Origin: a virus
Length of the DNA: 21,564 nt
Direction: 5' to 3' (one strand)
IMG/VR virus record: IMGVR_UViG_3300040856_000417
Span: 1-21,564 of that record
Program-made: the position numbers and the translations under genes
The notes under the pieces: model-generated
Told to the model about the DNA's origin: nothing
Database searches by the model: none
Seen by the model: only the letters and a program-made list of their open reading frames with translations
Shown: one piece after another, positions 1-8,119 of the stretch
How the letters are laid out: the number at the start of each line of letters is the position of its first letter
How positions within the stretch are numbered: the stretch's first letter is position 1

Positions 1-456
1 AAGTTTTCAAACCGTAAGGCTATTGTAGTCTCAGTGCCATTGGGTTATGACGGGCCAATCAAGGCGGGATACACCTTGCTTGTCCACCACAACGTATTTA
101 AGTTCTACAACGACATGAAAGGTCGTCGTAAGAGCGGGCGTAGCTTCTTCAAGGAAGACTTGTTCTTCGTTGATGCCGAGCAGTTCTTTATGTACCACGA
201 CGGCAACAAGTGGCACGCTCACGACAGGTACTGCTTCGTTTCTCCCATCCCCGCTGAGGAGTGCTTTATCGAGAAGCCTACGCACGAACCACTCATGGGA
301 CGTATGGAATATCCAAATGACTATCTTGTAAGCAAGGGAGTTCACACGGGAACCATCGTTTCGTTCACGCCCGACAGCGAGTACGAGTTTGACGTAGACG
401 GTGAGACCATGTACAGGGTATACGACCATCAGATAACCATGCGCCATGAACACTAA
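1..456 (+). CDS. Possible GroES-like co-chaperonin, 5' end missing
   Basis: The frame is open from base 1, so the gene very probably begins upstream; the first usable start inside the window is a GTG at base 34, but the residues before it (IVVSVPLGYDGPIKAGYTLL) read as part of the same protein. The visible 151 residues look like a small beta-barrel protein: an N-terminal strand, the segment KAGYTLLVHHNVFKFY, a tyrosine/phenylalanine-rich middle (FFKEDLFFVDAEQFFMY), and a C-terminal part GTIVSFTPDSEYEFDVDGE followed by YRVYDHQITM. The layout (K/V-A-G-x-x-x-L-V..., G-T-I-V-x-F-x-P, then a final strand) is reminiscent of GroES/Cpn10, where the barrel caps GroEL during folding; several tailed phages carry such co-chaperonins for coat folding. 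No clear mobile loop can be identified, so this is a weak fold-level suggestion. The gene overlaps the next by 11 bases, which places it in the packaging operon. Confidence 0.55.
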   Translation, partial: KFSNRKAIVVSVPLGYDGPIKAGYTLLVHHNVFKFYNDMKGRRKSGRSFFKEDLFFVDAEQFFMYHDGNKWHAHDRYCFVSPIPAEECFIEKPTHEPLMGRMEYPNDYLVSKGVHTGTIVSFTPDSEYEFDVDGETMYRVYDHQITMRHEH

Positions 457-730
457 GGATGTAAAGCTCAAGATTATTGAAGCAGGTCATCGTGCCGTGG
501 AACAGCTTATCAAAGTTGCCAAGGAGCAAATCATCAAGCACGACCCGGAGGACGACCTGTCGGCTGACAGGCTCAAGAACGCGGCAGCTACAAAGAAACT
601 GTGCATCATGGATGCATTCGAAATCCTAAATAGAATCGAGGCCGAGAGAGAAGCTATCGAGACATTGGAAACAGGCTCTACCAAGAAGGTAGATACAAAG
701 CAAGGATTTGCAGAACGAAGGTCTAAATAA
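446..730 (+). CDS. Putative terminase small subunit
   Basis: This 94-residue, strongly helical and charged protein overlaps the gene before it by 11 bases and the large terminase after it by 23 bases. Position directly upstream of the large subunit is where the DNA-recognition subunit (TerS) of the packaging motor is usually encoded. The middle carries a conserved-looking block, LSADRLKNAAATKKLCIMDA, inside a long predicted helix running to about residue 75, followed by a polar lysine-rich tail (TGSTKKVDTKQGFAERRSK). TerS proteins form rings through such helices and bind DNA with an N-terminal helix-turn-helix; no convincing helix-turn-helix is visible here, and 94 residues is short for the family. 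The ATG at 446 has no Shine-Dalgarno site, as usual in Bacteroidota. The role is inferred from position and size, not from a diagnostic motif. Confidence 0.6.
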   Translation: MNTKDVKLKIIEAGHRAVEQLIKVAKEQIIKHDPEDDLSADRLKNAAATKKLCIMDAFEILNRIEAEREAIETLETGSTKKVDTKQGFAERRSK

Positions 731-2957
731 CAACTTGCATCGTGTCATACATGACTACATCCCCAAGCATGTGCTTTCTACTAAGAACAAAGCAAAGACT
801 TGGAAGTACGGCTATGACCCCAAGTATGACCTTGTAATCATATCTAAGGACGGAACTCTCGGTGAGGTATACGAGATTCAGAACCTAAAGATTGGCCTGC
901 CCAAGCCTCCCAAGGCGTGTCCTCAAAGACACACCAAGAGAAGTGAGCAGTATTGGGAGAGAGAAGAAATCCCTGCTCACCTGAATAAAATCCAATCCAT
1001 CTTCCAATGGAACGAGATGACCTCGGACTTCAAGTCGAGGTACGTTGACTATATCGAGCGTGAGTTCGACAGGAGGGACGATGGCTATTGGTTCATGAAC
1101 GATGGCAAGCCAACCTATCTCACAGGGGCGCACTACATGTACTTGCAATGGACAAGCATTGACGTAGGCTACCCCGACTTCCGTGAGGCCAACCGCTTGC
1201 TCTACATCTTTTGGGAGGCGTGCAAGGCTGACCGGAGGAGCTTCGGTATGGTGTACCTGAAGATTCGTCGTTCAGGTTTTTCGTTTATGTCGTCGTCAGA
1301 GTGTGTAAACACCGCCACGCTTGCCAAAGACTCCCGCGTCGGCATCCTGTCGAAGACGGGTACTGATGCCAAGAAGATGTTTACCGACAAGGTTGTGCCC
1401 ATCAACAGCCGACTTCCGTTCTTCTTCAAGCCCATCATGGACGGGATGGACAAGCCCAAGACAGAGCTTGCGTACCGTGTGCCTGCGTCTAAGATTACCA
1501 AGAAGAATATGTTCGACGTGGACGACGATGAGATTCAAGGTCTCGACACCACGATTGATTGGAAGAACACTGACGACAACTCTTACGATGGTGAGAAGCT
1601 CTTGCTCCTTGTACATGATGAGAGCGGTAAGTGGCTCAAGCCGAATAGCATCCTAAACAATTGGCGCGTCACCAAGACGTGCTTGCGTTTGGGTAGTAAG
1701 ATTATCGGCAAGTGCATGATGGGGTCAACCTCCAACGCCTTGTCCAAGGGTGGGGGAAACTTCAAGGATTTGTACCGAGACTCTGACGTGCTCAAGAGAA
1801 ACAAGAACGGACAGACCAAGAGCGGGATGTACTCCTTGTTTATTCCTATGGAATGGAACATGGAAGGCTTTATCGACCGCTACGGTATGCCTGTCTTCAA
1901 AACCCCTGAAAAGGCCATAGAGGGCATCGACGGAGAAGATATCCATCAGGGTGCGATAGACTATTGGGAGGCTGAAGTAGAGTCCCTTAAATCGGACGCA
2001 GATGCCCTGAACGAATACTACAGGCAGTTTCCCCGTACAGAGTCGCACGCTTTCAGGGATGAAAGCAAGCAGTCCATCTTTAACCTAACCCGCATCTATC
2101 AGCAGATAGATTACAACGACAGCTTGATTATCAATCAGCACGTTACACGGGGTAGCTTCAGATGGCAGGACGGCATCAAAGACAGCAAGGTCATATTCTA
2201 TCCTGACAACTCAGGACGCTTCAAGGTGTCGTGGGTTCCTAAGAAGCAGATGCAGAATAGAGTGTCGGAGCGCAACGGTATCAAGTATCCGGCCAACGAC
2301 CACCTCGGTGCATTTGGTTGTGACTCTTACGATATCTCAGGCGTAGTCGGTGGAGGCGGCTCAAACGGTGCGCTGCACGGACTTACGAAGTTTAATATGG
2401 ACGACGCTCCGAGCAATGAGTTTTTCTTGGAGTACATCGCCCGACCGCAGACGGCAGAGCTGTTCTTTGAGGATGTACTCATGGCTTGTGTTTTTTACGG
2501 CATGCCTATCCTTGTGGAGAACAACAAGCCCCGCCTACTCTATCACTTCAAGAATCGTGGATATCGAGGATTCTGCATGAATCGACCTGACAAAACATAC
2601 AACAAGCTATCTAAAACAGAGAGAGAGCTTGGTGGAATCCCTAACTCATCAGAGGATGTGAAGCAGGCGCACGCTTCAGCCATTGAATCCTACATCGAAA
2701 AGTATGTGGGAATAGATATGGACGGTTCGTTTAGGGATGCAGACGAGATGGGTTCTATGCTTTTCACTCGCACACTCGAAGATTGGGCGAAGTTCGATAT
2801 TACCAATAGAACCAAATTTGACGCAAGTATTAGTTCGGGATTGGCTATCATGGCTTGCCAAAAGCACCTGTATCAGCCCGAAAAGAAGACAAATAAATTA
2901 AGCCTTACCTTTGCAAGGTATAATAACAAGGGGGCTTACAGTGAACTGATTCGATGA
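708..2957 (+). CDS. terL: Terminase large subunit (packaging ATPase/nuclease)
   Basis: The protein (749 residues) is the motor that translocates DNA into the prohead and cuts the concatemer. The N-terminal ATPase half has an adenine-side region (DGYWFMNDGKPTYLTG, about residues 125-140), a degenerate Walker A (YLKIRRSGFSFMSS, about 182-195), a Walker B (LLLLVHDE, about 297-304) and a coupling motif (MMGSTSNA, about 340). The C-terminal RNase H-like nuclease has its first acidic motif at FGCDSYD (about 535-541), a second at ILVENN (about 600-605) and a likely third acidic site at SEDVKQAHA (about 647). The start is uncertain: the frame is closed by TAG at 690-692 and offers only TTG at 708 (used here), TTG at 738 or later codons; no ATG occurs until well into the conserved region. 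The stop overlaps the portal start as ATGA. The family is confident; the initiation codon is not. Confidence 0.95.
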   Translation: MQNEGLNNNLHRVIHDYIPKHVLSTKNKAKTWKYGYDPKYDLVIISKDGTLGEVYEIQNLKIGLPKPPKACPQRHTKRSEQYWEREEIPAHLNKIQSIFQWNEMTSDFKSRYVDYIEREFDRRDDGYWFMNDGKPTYLTGAHYMYLQWTSIDVGYPDFREANRLLYIFWEACKADRRSFGMVYLKIRRSGFSFMSSSECVNTATLAKDSRVGILSKTGTDAKKMFTDKVVPINSRLPFFFKPIMDGMDKPKTELAYRVPASKITKKNMFDVDDDEIQGLDTTIDWKNTDDNSYDGEKLLLLVHDESGKWLKPNSILNNWRVTKTCLRLGSKIIGKCMMGSTSNALSKGGGNFKDLYRDSDVLKRNKNGQTKSGMYSLFIPMEWNMEGFIDRYGMPVFKTPEKAIEGIDGEDIHQGAIDYWEAEVESLKSDADALNEYYRQFPRTESHAFRDESKQSIFNLTRIYQQIDYNDSLIINQHVTRGSFRWQDGIKDSKVIFYPDNSGRFKVSWVPKKQMQNRVSERNGIKYPANDHLGAFGCDSYDISGVVGGGGSNGALHGLTKFNMDDAPSNEFFLEYIARPQTAELFFEDVLMACVFYGMPILVENNKPRLLYHFKNRGYRGFCMNRPDKTYNKLSKTERELGGIPNSSEDVKQAHASAIESYIEKYVGIDMDGSFRDADEMGSMLFTRTLEDWAKFDITNRTKFDASISSGLAIMACQKHLYQPEKKTNKLSLTFARYNNKGAYSELIR

Positions 2958-5389
2958 AGGATGTTAAGATAAACATTTCATCTGCAGGTTTTCCGAGTCA
3001 ATTCGTGTCCGACGCTGAAAAGGACTCTTTTGAGTTTGGTCTGCAGGTTGGTCAGGCCATTCAATATGAATGGTTCAAGAAGGACGGAAGCCAATGCAGA
3101 TTCTACGACCAATGGAGGGCACTGCACCGATTGCGTCTTTACGCAAGGGGTGAGCAGTCCATTGCGAAGTACAAGCAGGAACTAGCCATTGATGGTGACC
3201 TATCATACATCAACCTTGATTGGACACCTGTACCTATTCTTCCCAAGTTCGTAGACATCGTCGTGAACGGTATGTCGGACAGGCTTTTCTCTGTCAAGGC
3301 ATACGCTCAAGATGCGCTGTCTCAATCTAAGCGCAGCAAGTATCAAGACCTTATCGAAGGTCAGATGATTGCCAAGCCTGTGTTGGAAAAGATTCAGGCA
3401 GCTACAGGAGCCAACCCCTTTGTTACAGAGCCTGAAGAGCTTCCTGAAAGCGACGAGGAACTGTCACTCTATATGCAGCTTAACTACAAGCCTGCTATCG
3501 AGATTGCAGAGGAGGAAGCCATCAACACCATCTTTGAAGAGAACCACTACGGTGACCTTCGCAAGAGGTTTGACTACGACCTTACGGTATGCGGTATCGC
3601 AGTGGCGAAGCACGAGTTCCTCAAGGGAAGCGGTGTGCAGGTGTCTTATGTTGACCCGGCCAATGTGGTGTACAGCTACACTGAAGACCCGCACTTCAAG
3701 GATTGTTTCTATTGGGGCGAGGTCAAGACGGTTAATGTCAATGAGCTTCTGAAGATTGACCCTACGCTGACTAACGAAGACCTTGAGAAGATTACCAAGT
3801 ATAGTCAGCAGTGGTACGACTACTTCAACGTAGCGCAGTATTACGACAACGACATCTTCTATCGCGACACGGTTACGCTGTTGTACTTCAATTACAAGTC
3901 CACCAACGAAATCGTCTACAAAAAGAAGACTTCTGAGAACGGCAACGTCAAGATGATTGAGAAGGATGACTCCTTCAACCCGCCATCTGATATGATGGAG
4001 GAAGGAAACTTCGAAAAGGTCTCCAAGAAGATTGACGTGTGGTATGACGGTGTCATGGTGATGGGAACAAATATGGTTCTCAAGTGGGAGATGGCTAAGA
4101 ACATGGTGAGACCTAAGTCCGCTAGTCAGCACGCCATCCCTAACTATGTAGCTGTAGCACCTCGTATGTATAAAGGTGTCATTGAGTCGTTGGTGAGAAG
4201 GATGATTCCTTTTGCTGACCTCATTCAGATGACGCACCTCAAGCTGCAGCAGGTTATTGCTCGTACAGTTCCTGACGGTGTATACATTGATGCTGATGGC
4301 CTGAACGAGGTTGACCTTGGGACAGGTAACGCATACAACCCTGAAGACGCTTTGCGTCTGTACTTCCAAACGGGTTCTGTTATTGGCAGGAGCTATACGC
4401 AGGACGGAGAGTTTAACAACGCTCGCGTCCCTATTCAGCAGCTCACCTCCAACTCAGGCGCGTCGAAGACGCAGATGTTGATTGCCAACTACAATCACTA
4501 TCTCGATATGATTCGTGCTGTCACGGGACTCAATGAAGCTCGTGACGGAAGCACACCCGACCCCAATTCTTTGGTTGGTGTACAGAAGTTGGCGGCACTC
4601 AACTCCAATACAGCTACAAGGCACATCCTCGATGGCAGCCTCTATCTGTTTAAGACCCTTGCGGAGGGATTGTCGTACCGCATCTCAGACATCTTGGAGT
4701 ATTCTGACTTTACCGAGGAGTTCGTAAACCAAATCGGAAAGTACAACGTCAGCATCCTCAATCAGATTTCTGACCTGTACATCTACGACTTCGGTGTGTT
4801 TATCGAGGTCTCTCCTGATGAAGAGCAAAAAGCTCAGTTGGAGCAGAACATTCAGATGGCTTTGTCGAAGGGTGATATCTACCTCGAAGATGCCATCGAC
4901 ATCCGCGAGATGAAGAACATCAAGCTCGCCAATCAACTGTTGAAGCTGAAGCGTAAGCAGAAGCAAGACCGTGAGGAGCAGCAGATGTTGCAGGGCAAGG
5001 CTATGGAAACTGAGAGACAGATGAAGTCTCAACAGTTTGCTGCGCAGGCTGCTATGCAGAAGTTGCAGGCCGAGACGCAATCGAAGATGCAGATTAAGCA
5101 GGCTGAGATTTCGTTTGAGATTGAGAAGATGAAGAACGAGGCGGAACTCAAGAAGATGCTCATGGAGCAGGAGTTCCAATACAATATGTCACTCAGAAAC
5201 ATTTCTGAGGACGCACTTCAGAGCAGAGAAACGCAGCGCGAGAAGGCTAAGGCTGAAAGGATTAGTCAGCAAAACACTGAACAGAGTAAGCTGATTAACC
5301 AACGCAAGAACAACCTCCCGCCTCAGAACTTCGAGTCTAACGAAGACAGTCTCGATGGCTTTGACCTTGCTGAGTTCTCGCCAAGATAA
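2954..5389 (+). CDS. Portal protein
   Basis: At 811 residues this is a large portal, near the size of P22-type and crAss-like portals. Portals form the dodecameric ring at one capsid vertex through which DNA enters and leaves. Visible landmarks are the wing region DWTPVPILPKFVDIVVNGM (about residues 90-108), a beta-rich central domain, the block MTHLKLQQVIARTVPDGVY (about 426-444), the NHYLDMIRAVTGLNEARDG helix region (about 514-532), the next helix with LVGVQKLAALNS (about 540-551), and a long charged, glutamine-rich coiled coil (about 660-780, with QQMLQGKAMETERQMKSQQF) that could form a barrel inside the head, as in P22 gp1. The start codon overlaps the terminase stop by four bases (ATGA), a layout that suggests translational coupling. 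A promoter-bearing gap follows, so the packaging block probably ends here. Confidence 0.93.
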   Translation: MKDVKINISSAGFPSQFVSDAEKDSFEFGLQVGQAIQYEWFKKDGSQCRFYDQWRALHRLRLYARGEQSIAKYKQELAIDGDLSYINLDWTPVPILPKFVDIVVNGMSDRLFSVKAYAQDALSQSKRSKYQDLIEGQMIAKPVLEKIQAATGANPFVTEPEELPESDEELSLYMQLNYKPAIEIAEEEAINTIFEENHYGDLRKRFDYDLTVCGIAVAKHEFLKGSGVQVSYVDPANVVYSYTEDPHFKDCFYWGEVKTVNVNELLKIDPTLTNEDLEKITKYSQQWYDYFNVAQYYDNDIFYRDTVTLLYFNYKSTNEIVYKKKTSENGNVKMIEKDDSFNPPSDMMEEGNFEKVSKKIDVWYDGVMVMGTNMVLKWEMAKNMVRPKSASQHAIPNYVAVAPRMYKGVIESLVRRMIPFADLIQMTHLKLQQVIARTVPDGVYIDADGLNEVDLGTGNAYNPEDALRLYFQTGSVIGRSYTQDGEFNNARVPIQQLTSNSGASKTQMLIANYNHYLDMIRAVTGLNEARDGSTPDPNSLVGVQKLAALNSNTATRHILDGSLYLFKTLAEGLSYRISDILEYSDFTEEFVNQIGKYNVSILNQISDLYIYDFGVFIEVSPDEEQKAQLEQNIQMALSKGDIYLEDAIDIREMKNIKLANQLLKLKRKQKQDREEQQMLQGKAMETERQMKSQQFAAQAAMQKLQAETQSKMQIKQAEISFEIEKMKNEAELKKMLMEQEFQYNMSLRNISEDALQSRETQREKAKAERISQQNTEQSKLINQRKNNLPPQNFESNEDSLDGFDLAEFSPR

Positions 5390-5406
5390 GTCTAATTTAT
5401 TGTCAT

Positions 5407-5414
5407 TACTTTTG
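5407..5414 (+). promoter_or_regulatory. Bacteroidota-type -7 promoter box (TACTTTTG)
   Basis: The only gap between portal and scaffold gene holds TACTTTTG, an exact fit to TAnnTTTG. No convincing -33 TTTG lies about 19 bases upstream. Transcription would start some 10 bases before the ATG at 5429, giving a very short leader. The promoter would let coat and scaffold be expressed apart from the packaging genes. Confidence 0.55.
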
Positions 5415-5428
5415 TAAAAATCTAATCT

Positions 5429-6547
5429 ATGGAACTCAAAGTTCGCGAGGTGACAGGCGCAGAAAAGTCACAACAAGAAATCGAGCAGGCACTTCTTGAC
5501 AAGCACGAGCAAGAAGTAAATGCCACAGAGGTGCAGGAGGTGAAGTCGGAGACGGCTGAGTCGCCTGCACAAGAAGAAGCACCTGTGCAGGAGGAAGCTC
5601 CGGCTCAGGAATCTAAGTCAGAGCTTTCTGACGACGACGTTCTTTCATATATCAAAAACAGATACGACAAGCAGATTGATTCTGTAGACCAACTTTTTGC
5701 CGAGCGCGAAGAGGCCGAGGAGCTACCTGAAGATGTCGCTGCGTATCTGAAGTACAAGAAGGATACGGGAAGAGGTTTCAACGACTTCGTAAAACTGAAC
5801 AGGGATTACGATGAGGTTGCCCCTGACCAACTCCTTCGTGAGTATTTGGTTGCCACCGAGAAGGGGTTAGATGCAGAAGACATCGACACCCTGATGGAGG
5901 CTTATTCTTTTGACGAGGAGTTGGATGACGAATCGACGATTAAGAAGACCAAGCTCAACAAGAAAAAAGCTATTGCGAAGGCCAAAGACTTCTTTGAGTC
6001 TCAAAAGGAAAAGTACGGAACGCCCCTTGAGTCGAGCGGGAGTTCTATTTCCAAGGAAGACAAAGAAAAGTTGGAGGCGTATAACCAATATATCCAAGAG
6101 TCAAGCTCTTTTGAGGAGTCAATGAAGAAGCGACAGCAAGTCTTTCTTCAGCAGACCAACGAAGTTTTCGGAAGTGAGTTCAAGGGCTTTGAGTTCACGC
6201 TTGACGAAAACAAGAAGGTCACCTTCTCTCCGGGTGATGCTACTGAGTTGAAGAAGGCACAGTCTGATGCAACCAACTTCCTTAAGAAGTATGTTGATGA
6301 GAATGGTGTCATCAAAGACGCAGCAGGTTACCACCGAGCGTTGGCTATCGCTATGAATCCCGAAAAGTTTGCCAAGTTCTTTTACGAGCAAGGCAAATCT
6401 GTTCAGGCTGACAGTACGATGCGTAAGATGAAGAATACTGACATGTCTATGCGCAGCGCACCTGAAGTCACGAGTAAGGGAGGAGTGCAAATAAAGTCCT
6501 TGAACAATGACTCAGGTCGAGGGCTAAAAATTAGGAGTCGCAAATAA
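5429..6547 (+). CDS. Putative capsid scaffolding protein
   Basis: The 372-residue product sits between portal and coat gene, the usual place for a scaffold that shapes the procapsid and leaves or is removed before packaging. Composition supports this: residues 1-70 are acidic and low in complexity (repeats such as AQEEAPVQEEAPAQE), the middle (about 70-290) is highly charged and helical with many lysine/glutamate heptad-like stretches, and the C terminus is basic (GRGLKIRSRK). P22-type scaffolds use a basic C-terminal helix pair to bind coat protein, so the tail end is a plausible coat-binding site. There is no visible protease motif and no cysteine in the sequence. The ATG follows an A/T-rich leader with no Shine-Dalgarno site, behind the promoter box at 5407. 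It could instead be an internal head protein. Confidence 0.7.
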   Translation: MELKVREVTGAEKSQQEIEQALLDKHEQEVNATEVQEVKSETAESPAQEEAPVQEEAPAQESKSELSDDDVLSYIKNRYDKQIDSVDQLFAEREEAEELPEDVAAYLKYKKDTGRGFNDFVKLNRDYDEVAPDQLLREYLVATEKGLDAEDIDTLMEAYSFDEELDDESTIKKTKLNKKKAIAKAKDFFESQKEKYGTPLESSGSSISKEDKEKLEAYNQYIQESSSFEESMKKRQQVFLQQTNEVFGSEFKGFEFTLDENKKVTFSPGDATELKKAQSDATNFLKKYVDENGVIKDAAGYHRALAIAMNPEKFAKFFYEQGKSVQADSTMRKMKNTDMSMRSAPEVTSKGGVQIKSLNNDSGRGLKIRSRK

Positions 6548-6562
6548 AACATTAAGAAAAAA

Positions 6563-8038
6563 ATGGCACTATCCGCTACACCGGGATTTGACCTCCAACC
6601 GAGTGCTCAACAGATTCCCGTCGCAACAAACTACATCAAGGACTTTGATTTCTTGAATCAGTACCTCCCTGACACCTACGAAAAGGAGTTCGAGAGATAC
6701 GGCAACAGAACCATCTCTTCATTCCTCCGTATGGTGGGTGCTGAGATGCCTTCTAACTCTGACCTCGTCAAGTGGGCAGAGCAGGGCAGACTGCACACCA
6801 AGTACACTCAGGTAGGAACAGCAGGCGTTGTCGCTGCAGGCACTGATGTTGTGGACTTCATTGTTAATGACAACATTGCTCCGGGTGGAACTACCGCTTC
6901 TGCTACAGGGGGTATCGCCTTGCGTGACAACCAAACTATCATGATTGTTTGGAACAATGGTGCAGGCTCTAACAAAGCTATCGTGAGCAACGTTGACCCT
7001 GTCGCCAAGACTTTCAAGGCCAACATCTATGAGCAGGCAGGTTCTGCTGCTGCTACCACCGCAGGTGGAAACGACTGCACCATCTTCATCTACGGTTCTG
7101 AGTTCAACAAAGGAACAGGAGGTATGAACGGCTCTCTCGAAGCTGACGACTTCATCTTCCAAAACAAGCCTATCATCTTGAAGGATACCTACGAGGTGAG
7201 CGGTTCTGACATGGCTCAGATTGGATGGGTTGAGGTTACTACTGAGAACGGAGCTACAGGATACCTGTGGTACTTGAAGTCTGAGCACGAGACTCGCTTG
7301 CGCTTTGACGACTACCTCGAAACTGCTATGATTGAGGCTGTTCCTGCAGACGCAGGCTCAGGTGCAGGTGACTACTTGCAGGGACTTACTGCCGCTCCGG
7401 GTACTTCTGTCGCAGGTCTCAACGGTTCTGAAGGTATCTTCTACACCGTGAACCAAAGAGGTAACGTGTACGCAGGTGGTAACCCCACTGTGCTTGCAGA
7501 CTTCGACACTGTGATTCAGCGTCTCGACAAGCAGGGTTCTATCGAGGAGAACGTTCTCTTCATCAACCGTCAGTTCTCGTTCGACATCGACGATATGTTG
7601 GCTGCTCAAAACTCCTACGGAGCGGGTGGTACTTCATTCGGTCTGTTCGACAACGACGAAGAGATGGCCTTGAACCTTGGCTTCTCAGGCTTCCGCAGAG
7701 GTTACGACTTCTACAAGACTGATTGGAAATACCTGAACGACCCAACTATGCGCGGTGGTCTGTCTACTGTGGCAGGCAGCGGTGCTGTGAACGGTCTTCT
7801 CGTTCCTGCAGGTTCTACTACCGTGTACGACCAAATCCTTGGTAAGAACGCGAAGCGTCCATTCTTGCACGTTCGTTACAGAGCGTCTGAGACTGAAGAC
7901 CGTCGCTACAAGACTTGGATTACAGGTTCTGCCGGAGGAGCTATGGTTAACGACATCGACAAGATGCAGGTTAACTACCTCTCTGAAAGATGCGTCTGCA
8001 CCCTCGGTGCAAACAACTTCGTAATCTTCAATGCGTAA
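6563..8038 (+). CDS. Major capsid protein (HK97 fold family)
   Basis: The product of 491 residues is the shell subunit. Length, position after a scaffold-like gene, and several blocks match coat proteins of Bacteroidota podoviruses: SSFLRMVGAEMPSNSDLVKW (about residues 51-70) followed by QGRLHTKY, a beta-rich insertion (about 80-200), FNKGTGGMNGSLEADDF, ILKDTYEVSGSDMAQIGW (about 210-227), GYLWYLKSEHETRLRFDDYL (about 233-252, a candidate long spine helix), GYDFYKTDWKYLNDPTMRGG (about 388-407), and a C-terminal YLSERCVCTLGANNFVIF. The start lies only 15 bases after the scaffold stop, behind the A-rich leader AACATTAAGAAAAAA with no Shine-Dalgarno site; such A-rich leaders favour strong translation in Bacteroidota. 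A very stable hairpin follows the stop. I see no N-terminal cleavage site. The HK97 fold is inferred from family knowledge. Confidence 0.92.
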   Translation: MALSATPGFDLQPSAQQIPVATNYIKDFDFLNQYLPDTYEKEFERYGNRTISSFLRMVGAEMPSNSDLVKWAEQGRLHTKYTQVGTAGVVAAGTDVVDFIVNDNIAPGGTTASATGGIALRDNQTIMIVWNNGAGSNKAIVSNVDPVAKTFKANIYEQAGSAAATTAGGNDCTIFIYGSEFNKGTGGMNGSLEADDFIFQNKPIILKDTYEVSGSDMAQIGWVEVTTENGATGYLWYLKSEHETRLRFDDYLETAMIEAVPADAGSGAGDYLQGLTAAPGTSVAGLNGSEGIFYTVNQRGNVYAGGNPTVLADFDTVIQRLDKQGSIEENVLFINRQFSFDIDDMLAAQNSYGAGGTSFGLFDNDEEMALNLGFSGFRRGYDFYKTDWKYLNDPTMRGGLSTVAGSGAVNGLLVPAGSTTVYDQILGKNAKRPFLHVRYRASETEDRRYKTWITGSAGGAMVNDIDKMQVNYLSERCVCTLGANNFVIFNA

Positions 8039-8051
8039 GATTGCCTAAGCC

Positions 8052-8098
8052 GTAAAGGGGAGGCGTGTCCTTGAGGACACGCTTCCCACTTTACTTTT
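8052..8098 (+). terminator. Long hairpin with T-rich tail after the coat gene
   Basis: Bases 8052-8070 pair with 8075-8094 around a TTGA loop; the arms match along about 19 pairs with one bulge and one G-T wobble, and are followed by TTTTCT. It fits an intrinsic terminator and may also protect the coat mRNA 3' end. The T tract is short, so some readthrough into the next gene is likely. Confidence 0.85.
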
Positions 8099-8119
8099 CT
8101 CAAATCTAATTTTTATCTA

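Noticed and set aside
3464-4369. 301-codon open frame on the minus strand inside the portal gene
   Set aside because: It lies wholly opposite the portal, has no recognisable domain, and its leucine/valine/histidine-heavy composition is what reverse reading of this codon usage produces.
4685-5179. Leucine-rich minus-strand frame opposite the portal coiled coil
   Set aside because: The leucine content mirrors CAG/AAG-rich coiled-coil codons on the other strand; no independent evidence for a gene.
6549-6564. Slippery A-run before the coat gene as a frameshift site
   Set aside because: The AAAAAAA run lies in the untranslated leader after the scaffold stop, so it cannot shift a reading frame; it fits an A-rich translation leader.
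8104-8119. Promoter box TAATTTTT before the coat-adjacent gene
   Set aside because: The final G of TAnnTTTG is missing and the leader is simply A/T-rich; kept only as a remark.
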